Origin: Aporrectodea caliginosa | Taxonomy: Eukaryota > Annelida > Clitellata > Crassiclitellata > Lumbricidae | DNA length: 64,000 nt | Reading direction: 5' to 3' | NCBI GenBank assembly: GCA_020284085.1 | Contig: JACEVL010006447.1 | Coordinates: 200,001 to 264,000 of the forward strand | Shown: positions 25,060 through 36,810 of the stretch, piece after piece | Layout of the letters: every line of letters begins with the position of its first letter | Numbering within the stretch: the first letter of the stretch is position 1 | The notes under the pieces: model-generated | Database searches by the model: none | What the model was told of the DNA's origin: nothing | What the model saw: only the letters and a program-made list of their open reading frames with translations | Position numbers and translations under genes: made by a program

Positions 25060-25300
25060 GAAGTATTGTATTGTATTTTATTGTATTTGAACACTTGTTA
25101 TAGCGCCTCAACAAGATTTCCCATTCAGAGGCGCTCCCGACTACTGCGCGAACGCTGAATCGGAGTTTCACGCCGAAGCGCATGAGCAATTGCGAGTGAA
25201 GGACTTGCCCAGGGTCCCTACGCGGCGACTTTGAGGTGGATTCGAACCCGCAACCCTCCAGCTGCAAGGCACCGAACATACCTCTAAACCACCGCGCCCC
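25060..25300 (-). mobile_element. Full-length tRNA-derived SINE
   Basis: Read on the minus strand from 25300: GGGGCGCGG, an A-box TGGTTTAGAGG (25291-25281), a B-box GGTTCGAATCC (25248-25238, an exact match to the consensus), a body with GTAGGGACCCTGGGCAAGTC, and a tail GTCGGGAGCGCCTCTGAA..TTGAGGCGCTATAACAAGTG that runs into a TACAATA-type microsatellite. The tail arms GAGGCGCT and AGCGCCTC can pair. This copy explains the many headless 'TATAGCGCC' fragments in the window. Confidence 0.88.
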
Positions 25301-25329
25301 AGTTGTATTGTGATGTGTTGTATTGTGTG

Positions 25330-25476
25330 TTGTATTGTACTCCACGTTTATAATGCGACCGAGCCACCCGCAGTAAAGATCCGAGAAATTAATCTCTGAT
25401 AATCCGACCCGACCGGGAAGCGAACCCGGGGCGCCGGCGTGAGCAGGCTACCAACCCAATCAGCCACTCAGGATCC
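25330..25476 (-). mobile_element. Second tRNA-derived SINE head, different family
   Basis: On the minus strand from about 25474: GGATCCTGAG, an A-box-like TGGCTGATTGGG (about 25466-25455), then GGCGCCCC and a B-box-like GGTTCGCTTCC (25427-25417) followed by CGGTCGGGTCGG. The tRNA-like head is clear but its sequence differs from the neighbour at 25060-25300, which lies immediately downstream in the same orientation. It could instead be a tRNA pseudogene. Confidence 0.7.
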
Positions 25477-25555
25477 TTAAAAGTAAAAGGTATACGATGA
25501 CGATGACGATGGTGCAAGAGATAGCGATGCAATGGACTTAAATTTATACAGTTAT

Positions 25556-25758
25556 GAATGTATGTATGACATTGTATGTATTTATGTATGTATGTATGTA
25601 TGTATATATGTGTGTATGTATGTATGCATGCATGTTTGCATGAATGTATGTATATATGCATGTATTAATGTATGTATGCATGCATGTTTGTATGAATGTA
25701 TGTATGTATGTATGCATGTATGTATAGATGTATGTATGTGTGTATGTGTGTATGTGCA
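25556..25758. repeat. TATG/CATA tetranucleotide array
   Basis: An imperfect TATG array with GCATGCATGTTT variants. Confidence 0.95.
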
Positions 25759-26371
25759 GTGTAAGAGATGGTGCATGTTATGTAAAATAGAAGGGTCATG
25801 TTGAACTGCAGGATGATCGTTCGTACCGAACGGCCTCCATAAGCCCTTATGGTCTCCATAAGCGGGAAGGGGGTAGCCTACATCGATTGAAGACGCTTAG
25901 GCGTAGCAGTTGAAGATTTTATTAAGGAAGCAGAGCGCAGTGTACATCGAGAAGCCCCTCTCGTTTAATCTTGGTATCATCACTACCAACGACGATGAAG
26001 ACGACGTTTTGCATGTTTAGGATCAGCTTTTATATACAGAATATTCGCCCACAGGATTAGCCACAGATGCAGTATAGCGATGGCATGGCCTGCTTGGGTT
26101 ACTCCCTTACTCAATTAGGAACTACCTCTCTTCATCTATCTGTCTCTGTCTATATCTCTGTTTATATCAGTGTGTCCTCTGTGACACTACTACGTCAATG
26201 CTTTACGGTCTGCAATGCAAGTGGTCTGTGTATGAGTGTCTACAGGAGTCTCTACCTCATTATGCATAATAATAATGACGACAATTTGTATGGCGCCGTT
26301 ACACAGCCATGCCGTTACAGGGGCATACTTTCCACAGTCTTAAACCCTACATAGGCATGTGTATATTGTAT
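25759..26371. other. Nothing recognised
   Basis: No supported gene. CTGTCTCTGTC-type simple sequence occurs near 26135. Confidence 0.5.
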
Positions 26372-26760
26372 GTCTCCGGGATATTGTATGTATGTGTTTA
26401 TGTATGCATAAATGTATGTATGTATGATGGAATATATGTATGACTATGTATATGTATGTATGTAAGTATATGTTTGTGTATTAGTGTATGTACCGATGTA
26501 GTATACATGTATAATGGCTTATGTATTCATGTATGTGTGTATGTATGTATTATGCATGTATGTACATGCATCTATGTATGCATGTATTTATGTGTAAGTT
26601 GGTAATTACATGCAAGTATGCACAATTACACATATGCATGCACATTCTTCTGTATATAACTACTATGTATGTACCTGCTTATGTACATATGTATGTATAC
26701 ATGTATGCATTTATGTTTGCTTGTATAAGTATACATATGTAAGCATGCATGCATGTTTCC
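26372..26760. repeat. Degenerate TATG array
   Basis: Diverged TATG/TACATG units. It ends about 110 bp downstream, in gene orientation, of the last IgSF exon seen. Confidence 0.85.
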
Positions 26761-26868
26761 TCACTTGTTTGCATGCTATATTTCTGTGTATAATTTCTGT
26801 TGGCATTTTGTAGCGCAATATGTCGACGTGCTGAAAGCGTGTCAGTATATAAATGTCTGTATATATAC

Positions 26869-27048
26869 TGACTGTGAGCGTGATCCAGTGGGTGGATGAC
26901 ATTGTGTCCTTGCTCAGCCTGGTTCCGTTTCCGTCGACGATCCACTGAAGTGACGTGAACTTTGGCTTGGCCTTGACCTCGCAGCGCAGGTAGACTCCTT
27001 TGTCTTCAAGGACAGCAGACGTCGAATTGCAGCTCACCTTCGGTGAAT
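26869..27048 (-). CDS. IgSF exon 4: first part of third Ig domain
   Basis: The acceptor TTTCCTAG precedes 27048. The first two bases complete a Tyr codon begun in exon 3, giving D-I-E-Y-S-P-K-V-S-C across the junction. The frame continues with the B-strand cysteine in V-Y-L-R-C-E-V-K-A, the core tryptophan in L-Q-W-I-V-D-G, and an E-strand-like H-W-I-T-L-T-V. I place the donor at GTATAT after 26869, making a 180-bp phase 1-1 exon; a GTCAGT four bases earlier would break the phase. The second cysteine (D-x-G-x-Y-x-C) must lie in a downstream exon, as in domain 1, but I could not find it. N-x-S/T sites at N-S-T and N-G-T fit an extracellular protein. Confidence 0.85.
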
Positions 27049-30000
27049 CTAGGAAAGATGTATGCAGCCATTTCAGCTTAGTTTACTTCTCTTAGGTGAA
27101 TGAAATAGTGGCAAATAAGACAGATTTCCTGTAAAAATAAGTTTAGAATTTATTTTAAATTGGACTTTTGCTAGAACAGCCTACTGTCACCAGAACTATT
27201 AATCCACAGACTCCGTTCTGTAGATTATTTTGCGAATGGAAAATTTAAAGCATACAGTGAGGAGTTGTATTGTGTGAGCATGATGGTTGGGGTTTCGAAG
27301 GAATGAAACAGCTCTACTAATGACTCTCATGAGAATGGCGATCACAATTCGCGGGTATGCATAGAGCAGCTATGAGCATGTCGGATGACATAGTAATGGA
27401 AGTCTTAATCTTTATCCTAACTTGAAGTTTTAGCACCAACCCTTCCATATCTTGCCTGTCACAGCCTCGGAAGGGTCTGGTTGCAATCAAGCTTACATCC
27501 AAGCACAAATATAGGATACATAGAAAGTTTAAAACACGACTGCGTATTAGATGACACTATAGGCTAATTTTGCTAATCAGTTGCCTTGGCAGCTTTTGAT
27601 GCAGTGTAAATGGATCTAAACAAACAGAAGTAGTTTCGAGTGAGGCTGAAGCATAACATTCAAATGCATAATAGATACTCATGCAACCAGTGCAAGGTCA
27701 TGCACTCAACTGGTACCTGCCAAATATGCTCAAATGACGGACACGGCATGTTGTATATGGGCCGAAGACATCAATCCCTATTACGAATCCTCCATGGCAA
27801 TGTGTCGGGTTCCTATGCTCGCAAGGCGCAACCTATGATGAACAGCATGCCTGGACAATTCCCGCGCCGAATTAGTCCCGAATTAGCGAATTAATTACAG
27901 TCAACGCTGGCGAATGTGGTGGCGATCGAGTCTTCAAAGCGGTCTTGAATAATTCAGAGGCCGAAGTGACAGGTGGGTGGGAATGAAAGGACTGCAGCGA
28001 CGGCGGCGATGGCGGTGGCGACGGCACAGTACCTGCACTCCAGACTCAACAACTCTACGGTCAACCACAATGGACAACGCTTTTATGTTTTCGTACAATG
28101 AGGAATTGTTTCTCACAGAAAATGTCAGCTTGTGCAATGAAACCCAACTCAATCAACGTCAAAGCACCGCGAATTCAAGTGCAGAATTTATGGTGCTAAA
28201 TAAATCGCGTGTGGTCGCCATTTTGCACCCAACAAAACAACTTCCTTCTGCCTCTGTCGCTTTGTATATATAATTTCGTTTATTGGAAATAGAAAGTTGA
28301 CAGACCGCAACTTTTCACATAGAAGAAAATAGCTATAATTATTAGTGTAATGTCAGTACGACAATGAACCGATGGATTGGATTGGGTTATCTCTTTGATA
28401 TTGACTTAAAGAGCACACGGGGGATGAAGAAATAACACTGTTATTACTTCTTTAGTTCGAAAGACAAATGTATGTATCGGGAAATTTACTTATTATTAGT
28501 AGCATCATAAGTGCTTTAATTTGACCTCCCTTTAAATTAAATATTATAAGCCGTGGTATTGGTGGTGCTGGTAGTAGTAGTTGCCTTTTTGTTGTAGTAG
28601 CCTAATGAAAATAATTAAAGAAGTATGTAATGGTCTTAGTAGTGAAATCAACACATATGCAGGAGAACAAGTAAGCGCAGTAACAAGTACCTAGGCTACA
28701 TTACAGTTAATTTAACAAGTATTCTAAATATTCATTTATTCCGTTGCTGCGGATTCTCGGATTTCTCGACTCTCCTCGTTTAAGTCCAACAGTGACTTTT
28801 TTACCTGAGCTGCTATTTGATCAGATCTCTCGTCTCGTGCGGGTCATCTGTCACTGATGAGATCTTGTTGCCAACAACCCTCAAACAAGTGGCTGTGCAG
28901 CGACTTTTCTGCTTAGGCTGCCTCCATCACAACAGGAACAGCCTGGCGTGCTTCATTTTGATGTATCATATTATTTTTGTTCGCTTTAATATCAAGTTAA
29001 AGTTCAAAAGTTAAACTTTCTTATCGCAAATTGAACGACAGAATGAAGTCTGTGCTTTAATAGTTCTGATTTATTACCTTGTGCTAATGCGTCTAGAATG
29101 GTCACACGTTCGTTGGATTTTGGGGATGTATCCGGGATTATTACATCCCAAGCTGAGCAGTGACCCATGTATGACATAATGAATCACAAGGCATAACAAT
29201 TGATTATTCCTATATAAAGACACCTGCCATTGTTTCTCAAGAATAGCTTCAAGAAATCTTTCCCTTATTCCTGTAATCCTCCATCTTCTCATTTCTTTCA
29301 ATCTACACAAAACCTCGATAGAATATTAGATTGCGAACGTTGTTGTACTCAGTACAAGCAATGGATCATCTGTCACTCCGGAAATGGATCTTCATCTTCA
29401 CACGTCATCTCTGAATTTATGTAGCGCTGGTAACTAAGCTGGAACGATGCGTTTAGCTTTTAAGTAGCAATTTTAAATGTTAGAGTCTGCGATTACAATG
29501 CTGTTGCGATAACAGTTTGATGTCGCACGAAACATTTAATACGAGCAAAAGTATAGCATCTTCCATGTTTACGACATTGGTTGATGTCACAATGTCTTCA
29601 AGGTCTCAAGGGTTGATACTTTGTCACACAAGCTTTGAATAAATCCAAAGAGTTGCCTACTGAATATGCTCCTGGACTATTCCATGTGCTTTGGTATGAA
29701 GCCGGCTAAGGTCGATTTTGTAGTGAAAAGTATGTCCGTATATTCTGCAGTTTCTACTGAAGCCGCATTGTTATTATCGCTGGAAAACGAATATTTTGCT
29801 TTCTGGATGCTTTTGGGTGTATCATTTGGACATTTGGTATATCATTTGGACTTTGCGCTGCTAATCACGAACACCAGCTTCAAATTTTCCTATCACGTAC
29901 CGCTTTTTGGTGGCCTATTTTGTGATTTCCTCTCAGTTTCAGTCTACTAATACAGTGTCTACAAAGTAAGCTTTTTATTAGTCCAGGACTACCTAGGCGT

Positions 30001-31182
30001 GCATTAAGTGCAGGTTTTACAACGTGCAATGGAAATGCTAAGGCGTATGCATGCCTAGACAGGCTTTGTCAGAATGGAAGCTAGCAGGACAGGCTATAGG
30101 CTAAAAGCAGATCGCACACACACATATGCTATGCATTCGTTGATATCAATTTGTACTCATGTTGATGCACATGTTCTACGGTCATATACAGCAATAATGT
30201 GTAGTTAACAATAGCATAAGCATATTTGAAATATGAAATCCATTGAATGTCGCAATCTACCTTTAGCCATCAAACCAGCGCCGCATGACAACAGTTCCCA
30301 GTACCGAAGCCACCAGAAACATGGGCCCAGATCAGGCAGGCTAAGATGCCAGAATGCACGAGTACCACTCAGAAAGGTCAGCGACTTTATTTCATCATTA
30401 TTTTATTTATAGTCTGTTGTTTCTGCCGCTGCTATAGGGTTTCAATATTGGAATTCAGATTATCCGTGCGTTGCGGCTGTTTACAGCTTCAGGAAAGAAT
30501 ATTGTCAGAACACGGACTGAACCCGTTCTAGGGATTCCTTCAACGTCGCCAGTAGGATTGGATTGTTCATGTTACCATTGCCATGCAAAGGATCATTCGA
30601 AAGCAACGGCTTATGCACATCGTGTCTGCTAGTATATCCCGGTTGCAAAGGCTTCAGGCTTAAAGGCATGTCAATAACTAGACGCAGGGCGGCGACACGT
30701 TACACGCCGGAAGTCAGCAGAAGACAGAGGATTTAGGGAGAAGTTCCCTTGTAATCAGTAGCGTGTACGAATTATTGGACCTGGTGTGGTGGCAGTGTGG
30801 AGACTGCGTCTAACTGGCGGCGCCAGAGCGATGATGTATGAGGCAGACATTGTATCGCCAAGGTTTTTCATTATGCTGAGCCTGCTGCACTGTGGTGCAA
30901 AATGATCCATTTTGTTTCAGCCGTTGACAGCCAGGACCGAGTAAATGACCGGGCATTTCTCGGGCGGTGTCAAAGAAAGGGTTGAATGACCAAAACTATG
31001 AAGTAAGCTGAGTGCTACGATGCTGCTCGTTGTAATACAAGGCCAACACAAAGCAATGGTTAAGACGCGGCTTATTGACTCAACAATTGAACTGACCTCT
31101 GCATTATACGCCGCATCGATCAACGATGATTCATCATTTCTACGCAGAGCAACAAGATTCAAAAGGTATAAAGGTTGAGATG
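27049..31182 (-). other. Intron of the IgSF gene, no exon seen
   Basis: Nothing recognised on either strand. Open frames of 60-98 codons (for example 27977-28273 +, 29666-29950 +) lack domains. A CxxC-x8-CxxC pattern in the frame at 27640-27894 (+) is noted but is unsupported. Confidence 0.5.
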
Positions 31183-32886
31183 AAAGAATTGGTCTTTACT
31201 TCAGTTGATGCAATCAGTTAAAGAATTGGTCTTTACTTCAGTTGATGCAATCAGTTAAAGAATTGGTCTTTACTTCAGTTGATGCAGTCAGTTAAAGAAT
31301 TGGTCTTTACTTCAGTTGATGCAGTCAGTTAAAGAATTGGTCTTTACTTCAGTTGATGCAGTCAGTTAAAGAATTGGTCTTTACTTCAGTTGATGCAGTC
31401 AGTTAAAGAATTGGTCTTTACTTCAGTTGATACAGTCAGTTAAAGAATTGGTCTTTACTTCAGTTGATGCAGTCAGTTAAAGAATTGGTCTTTACTTCAG
31501 TTGATGCAGTCAGTTAAAGAATTGGTCTTTACTTCAGTTGATGCAGTCAGTTAAAGAATTGGTCTTTACTTCAGTTGATGCAGTCAGTTAAAGAATTGGT
31601 CTTTACTTCAGTTGATACAGTCAGTTAAAGAATTGGTCTTTACTTCAGTTGATGCAGTCAGTTAAAGAATTGGTCTTTACTTCAGTTGATGCAGTCAGTT
31701 AAAGAATTGGTCTTTACTTCAGTTGATGCAGTCAGTTAAAGAATTGGTCTTTACTTCAGTTGATGCAGTCAGTTAAAGAATTGGTCTTTACTTCAGTTGA
31801 TGCAGTCAGTTAAAGAATTGGTCTTTACTTCAGTTGATACAGTCAGTTAAAGAATTGGTCTTTACTTCAGTTGATGCAGTCAGTTAAAGAATTGGTCTTT
31901 ACTTCAGTTGATGCAGTCAGTTAAAGAATTGGTCTTTACTTCAGTTGATGCAGTCAGTTAAAGAATTGGTCTTTACTTCAGTTGATGCAGTCAGTTAAAG
32001 AATTGGTCTTTACTTCAGTTGATACAGTCAGTTAAAGAATTGGTCTTTACTTCAGTTGATGCAGTCAGTTAAAGAATTGGTCTTTACTTCAGTTGATGCA
32101 GTCAGTTAAAGAATTGGTCTTTACTTCAGTTGATGCAGTCAGTTAAAGAATTGGTCTTTACTTCAGTTGATGCAGTCAGTTAAAGAATTGGTCTTTACTT
32201 CAGTTGATACAGTCAGTTAAAGAATTGGTCTTTACTTCAGTTGATGCAGTCAGTTAAAGAATTGGTCTTTACTTCAGTTGATGCAGTCAGTTAAAGAATT
32301 GGTCTTTACTTCAGTTGATGCAGTCAGTTAAAGAATTGGTCTTTACTTCAGTTGATGCAGTCAGTTAAAGAATTGGTCTTTACTTCAGTTGATGCAGTCA
32401 GTTAAAGAATTGGTCTTTACTTCAGTTGATACAGTCAGTTAAAGAATTGGTCTTTACTTCCGTGTGGATGCAATCAGTTAAAGAATTGGTCTTTACTTCA
32501 GTTGATGCAGTCAGTTAAAGAATTGGTCTTTACTTCAGTTGATGCAGTCAGTTAAAGAATTGGTCTTTACTTCAGTTGATGCAGTCAGTTAAAGAATTGG
32601 TCTTTACTTCAGTTGATACAGTCAGTTAAAGAATTGGTCTTTACTTCAGTTGATGCAGTCAGTTAAAGAATTGGTCTTTACTTCAGTTGATGCAGTCAGT
32701 TAAAGAATTGGTCTTTACTTCAGTTGATGCAGTCAGTTAAAGAATTGGTCTTTACTTCAGTTGATGCAGTCAGTTAAAGAATTGGTCTTTACTTCAGTTG
32801 ATGCAGTCAGTTAAAGAATTGGTCTTTACTTCAGTTGATACAGTCAGTTAAAGAATTGGTCTTTACTTCCGTGTGGATGCAATCAG
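31183..32886. repeat. 37-bp minisatellite, 46 units, with higher-order structure
   Basis: A head-to-tail array of a 37-bp unit starting 'AAAGAATTGGTCTTTACTTC', nearly free of mutation except at diagnostic positions. By my count units 7, 12, 18, 23, 28, 34, 39 and 45 carry GATACAG instead of GATGCAG, spaced 5 or 6 units apart. Units 35 and 46 are 39 bp with CCGTGTGGATGCAATCAG, exactly 11 units apart, each directly after a GATACAG unit. Units 1 and 2 carry GCAATCAG. This implies block-wise duplication of 5+6 units. The array lies in the third intron of the IgSF gene. Confidence 0.97.
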
Positions 32887-33419
32887 TAACCCTTATAGGA
32901 CAACAAAATTACCTTACATTTTGTCTTGTTGTAAAGACGGTTGTTTAATTAGAAATCATCTGTTGGCTACGATGACCTTATACGAATTAGACTATGAAAC
33001 TATGAGAGTCTTATCGATGCAGGTGTGATATAGGTAACTGTAAAATCCAGGGGTTATTTCTTTGTAGACCTACAAACAACGAGAGTTATTAAGTTCATAA
33101 TGAACACCTATAAAAATCGGAATAGATATCAAATTTTATCTATAGAAAGATTTCTCTGCTGCCAGGTGAACCTTCTGTTCATAGTCACGATTCATACGTT
33201 GTCGTGTGATCATTCTGTAATAGGAACCAACGATGTACCGCATAATTAGGCATCAATGTATCAAATATCCTCATTCATGGCGGCCGTGGATGAGGTGGCG
33301 ATTGCACGGTTCAGACGAGAAGACCAGACACCTTACCATGCAACTCCTGTATAAATTTGCAATTTGGGTGAAGATAGAAAACTAAGGGTCCTTGTTGGTT
33401 CACAGTTGTAATTGTAATC
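32887..33419. other. Intronic sequence, nothing recognised
   Basis: AT-rich, with no repeat or exon that I can support. Confidence 0.5.
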
Positions 33420-33475
33420 GAACATTTATATAGCGCCGCTCAAAAATCAGCAGCGCTCTCGACCTGTGTCAGTGC
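33420..33475 (-). mobile_element. SINE 3'-tail fragment
   Basis: 'TTTATATAGCGCCGCTC' and 'AGCAGCGCTCTCGACC' match the SINE tail. The arms AGCGCCGCT and AGCAGCGCT still pair with one mismatch, although the inner bases differ from other copies. Confidence 0.6.
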
Positions 33476-34384
33476 CTGCGTCAGGAAACAGGGAAGTCTT
33501 AAGGCGTCTCCGGAACTGGGAAGGTGAGCGGGCAATTTCACCCACTCGCATTTGTTTGAGTGCGTGAGGTTCCAGGGTCATTGGACGGATGGGTCGGTTG
33601 CAATAGAGTGGCGGATCAAGAGACAATTCCGGCCATGGCCCAGTCTCATAGTTCGCTTTCAGCGTAGCTCCCTAAAGCCAGCAATTAAAGCCTTCAGCAG
33701 AAATGATCTGAACATTTGAAAACAAATGATGCGATGGGAACCATCAATTAACCACACGATGAACTGTTTACTGAAGATAATTAATAGAGTTCCTTCTTAT
33801 ATATTCTTGGTTAGTTTCTGGGTCCACCAGAGGTAGGTTGGTGTGTGAGGGCGTTCGGGTGTTTAGGTATGTTAGCCTGTGTATTTGAATCATATACATG
33901 TATATTATGTGTCTTTTGTCGTCTATGATGGAAGCAACGGCCAATGTTTCTACCGCACAGAGCTTTTTAAGAACAACATCTGGCGCAGTTTATACGTCAC
34001 TCGTCAAAGTCTCTCCCGGAAATTAGACAATGTACGCACCACTTAAGTCTACAGCAACCATCAACCCGCCTCATCCATCGAAGCGTCCCGATATTTAGCA
34101 AAGGACGAAACACCGTGGCTATTATAAACGAGGTTGTGCAGCAGTCCATTATGCGCCGAGACAGAACTGCTGTCAATCATCGCCGCATTTATGCAGCGTT
34201 CCTAATTGTTCTGCGGAATGCTGTCTGAGAACGGCCTGTGTCATAGACGTGAAGGCGCAGCTGTAGCAGCTGCCAGACTCCTTCTGGAACGTGTTTCTAT
34301 ATATATATGTTTACGTATGAAAATTGCACGAGGAGGATATTAATTATGCTGCTGCTGCCCGCTTCAACAGCCTCTTACGCAAGC
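33476..34384. other. Intronic sequence, nothing recognised
   Basis: No exon or known repeat recognised. The part to about 33600 may belong to the body of a diverged SINE. Confidence 0.4.
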
Positions 34385-34445
34385 TTGGGTTGTTGTTGTT
34401 ATTATTTTTATTTTGCCGAGGTAGATTTGATCCCTCAGGATTTAA
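34385..34445 (-). mobile_element. Retroelement 3'-end fragment
   Basis: On the minus strand it reads CCTGAGGGATCAAATCTACCTCGG and then an AATAAT-like tail, the same terminus found repeatedly at 43455-45700. It is an isolated copy in the opposite orientation, which shows the family is dispersed and not only local. Confidence 0.6.
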
Positions 34446-34820
34446 AAAGTGTCGGGAGAAAATAAAAAATCATCTGGAGCGGCTATACGTCATCAGGCAT
34501 AGCTTAAGTGCCACGGAAGAAGGCAACAACACTGAAGCGCTGAACTGCAATAGACAGACTCTTGAAGAGACGATATCGTTTCTATTTGATCTTCGGAAGT
34601 TTAAGTAAGGAAGCTTCAAAGTTTTCCAAAAAGTCAAGCTCAGTGCTATTGACGGGGTCAAAGGTCTCTGATCCCAACTATGCAATTGGTACGTTGACAG
34701 GAATTGACTGTACTTAGTATCTTTTCTAGCAGCCGCAAGTTCTGCGTCTGCCCGAGCTTTGCAACAGTTGCCTGCAAGTAAGATGGCTCCTTGTTACTTG
34801 CACTTCTTACTTACTTACTT

Positions 34821-34849
34821 AATGTCACAGTGTTAACAACTGTGACATT
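34821..34849. other. Palindrome with 11-bp perfect arms
   Basis: AATGTCACAGT (34821-34831) and its reverse complement (34839-34849) flank a GTTAACA centre. It is preceded by four TTAC repeats. It may be the end of an unrecognised element that continues to about 35250. Confidence 0.7.
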
Positions 34850-36067
34850 ACCAAGCCGGCTGCGGCCCATCCGCCAAGGGATCAGGGTGAGACTATCCGA
34901 TCGTCCGTTTTGACAGTGCAAGCGACTCTTTAATAGCTGGCTATCCAACTATTATGAGGCTCATACGGATCGGGTCATTTAGGGCAGAATGTTGAGACAC
35001 ACGGCAAGCGCAAAGACAGCGTCCATGCGAACCGACCATCATCGCAGGCGATCCTAAGGACAGTCATTTGGTTCATAGACACTTACATCGAGACTAAGGC
35101 CGACAGATATTCTTACGTCTATCGTCTACTCGCAAGCTGTAGGCCATAATCGGAAGTGCAAAAAGCTATCTGCACCAGACGCAGGCGAATGTTGCGTGTT
35201 CTTGCGGAAATTGCTGTGAATCATGCTTGATGGTAGGCATCAGTATATGCAACTCCAGGAGTAGTTGCAATCCTTTGAATTAAGTGTTAATCCCAGTAGG
35301 ACTGTTTGTGAGTAAGATTACTGCCCGGGTACAAAATTTGACCTTGATAGGCAAGTGAGTTGCCGATGTGGACGTGGTGCGCGTTGCAAGGCGACAGTTT
35401 GCCTAACTCGCTGAGGATTTCACAAGTTACTAACGAAGTGGAGTGTGCGACAATCTTGCATTTGGAGCGATTAATCACAGCTTTGGAGAACTACACTCTC
35501 GCTCAATCATCGCAGTATCTGTAACCGCAATGGATACTTCTCCGCAGAATGAAGTCATCTATATGCCCAGAACTAGCACAAAGGCGTTGAAATATCGTAG
35601 CCTGACTGAGAAATACTTTAACCTCGGTGTTTAAAATATGCACAGATACATTCAGCTCTTACATTCGTCTCCAACGCAGTAGACTAACTTACAAACACAT
35701 ATTCAATGAAATTAAATAACTTTAATTAAACTGTTGCAAACAAACATTTGCAGTCTTTGCTATAGATTGTTCAGCTCTTACGGTTGAGTCAGTGATACTG
35801 TCACGGACTTTCGAATTTGAGCATTCCACTCTACCTGAAGGCATGGAAACAACTTATCTCCCTTCAAATTTGATAAACTGAGCAATAACGTTTACTGATA
35901 TATTTGATATCATAAAAAAATAACAAAAACGATAATAATTATGACACCATTCAGTAGCAGGTGCACACCAATGAGGGACGTACATGTACGCATGGATGAG
36001 TTGATAGATCAGTTTTATTAGATATATATATAGAGGTTTATAACTCTGTATACATATTGTGTTGTGT
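34850..36067. other. Intronic sequence, nothing recognised
   Basis: The first ~400 bp are GC-richer than the surroundings and could belong to an unrecognised repeat. No exon found. Confidence 0.4.
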
Positions 36068-36130
36068 TGCATTGTATCTGAACATTTATAAAGCGCCTAT
36101 CGCAGTATGGACAATTCAGAGGAGCTCTCA
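36068..36130 (-). mobile_element. SINE 3'-tail fragment
   Basis: 'GTATCTGAACATTTATAAAG' then CGCCT and, after a spacer, 'TCAGAGGAGCTCTCAGCG' match the SINE tail with substitutions. GTGTTGTGTTGCATTG sits at the microsatellite-tail side. Confidence 0.55.
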
Positions 36131-36324
36131 GCGTAGTAGACTTGTGGAAAGAGAAAACATATATAGTGCATAGATCGTTATATATAGGCTATATATGTAA
36201 ATACAATCATTATATAAGTTTATTATATCACTATATAACAACCTGGAACGGGTTAACACTAGATTTACGACACCTTCCAAACTGTTCTCAGTTTCACCAA
36301 CTGTTGAAGACTGCATTCTTCCGT

Positions 36325-36385
36325 ATGGCCTGGGTCGGGAGCGCCTCTGAGTATAGATCTTGAATACATGTATTGATTGATTGAA
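36325..36385 (+). mobile_element. SINE 3'-tail fragment, opposite orientation
   Basis: 'GTCGGGAGCGCCTCTGAGTA' is the forward form of the tail seen in the SINE at 25060-25300, followed by two GATT repeats. With the inverted copy at 36068-36130 it could form a ~250-bp fold-back. Confidence 0.55.
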
Positions 36386-36405
36386 GTTATTTATGTATGT
36401 AGGCG

Positions 36406-36436
<31 letters not shown>

Positions 36437-36447
36437 GGATGACTTAC
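36386..36447. repeat. TA microsatellite beside the exon 3 donor
   Basis: A TA run at about 36410-36433 lies within 20 bp of the splice donor of exon 3. Confidence 0.9.
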
Positions 36448-36810
36448 ATTCTATGTCTAGCTTGGCGGACTTGACGAGCGACTTAAGACCAGGCACTGTT
36501 GCGACGCACTTGAACTTGGTGTCGTCGTCCTGTGCCCTCGGTCGATAGGAGTGCGACCATCGCTCCGTTCTGTAGACGATCAGTCGCATTCCTCTCCGAC
36601 CGGACAGCGTTGCCCCGTTCCGGAAGAAGAACTCGGAAGTGACGTCACGTCGACCGGAAAAGACTTCGAGGGTCGGCGGTGGGTATCCGCCGACGGCGAT
36701 GCAGCGGATGCGAGTGGCGTGGTTTTCGGTGAGGTGCAGGGTTCGACCCTCGTCTCCTTCGCCCTCCGTCTCTCCGTCCGTCAGGAGAATGCTTACGCTC
36801 TGAACGGCAG
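36448..36810 (-). CDS. IgSF exon 3: complete second Ig domain
   Basis: The acceptor TTGTTATTAG precedes 36810 and the donor GTAAGT follows 36448. The exon is 363 bp, phase 1-1. The first cysteine is in A-T-R-I-R-C-I-A-V-G-G-Y, then P-P-P-T-L-E-V-F-S-G-R-R-D-V-T, and the second cysteine is in Q-D-D-D-T-K-F-K-C-V-A-T-V. The usual core tryptophan between them is absent; Leu in T-L-E-V-F may fill the position. An acidic insert G-E-T-E-G-E-G-D-E-G lies near the N-terminal edge. A single-exon domain bounded by phase-1 introns contrasts with the split domain upstream. The C2 or I-set class is inferred. The GC-rich exon stands out from its AT-rich introns. Confidence 0.9.

Noticed and set aside
27640..27894. 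CxxC-x8-CxxC as a zinc-finger or zinc-knuckle
   Set aside because: A single short frame with no ATG at a good context and no further conserved positions.
31183..32886. CRISPR array, because of regular short repeats
   Set aside because: The 37-bp units are directly adjacent with no unique spacers, and the context is an animal intron.
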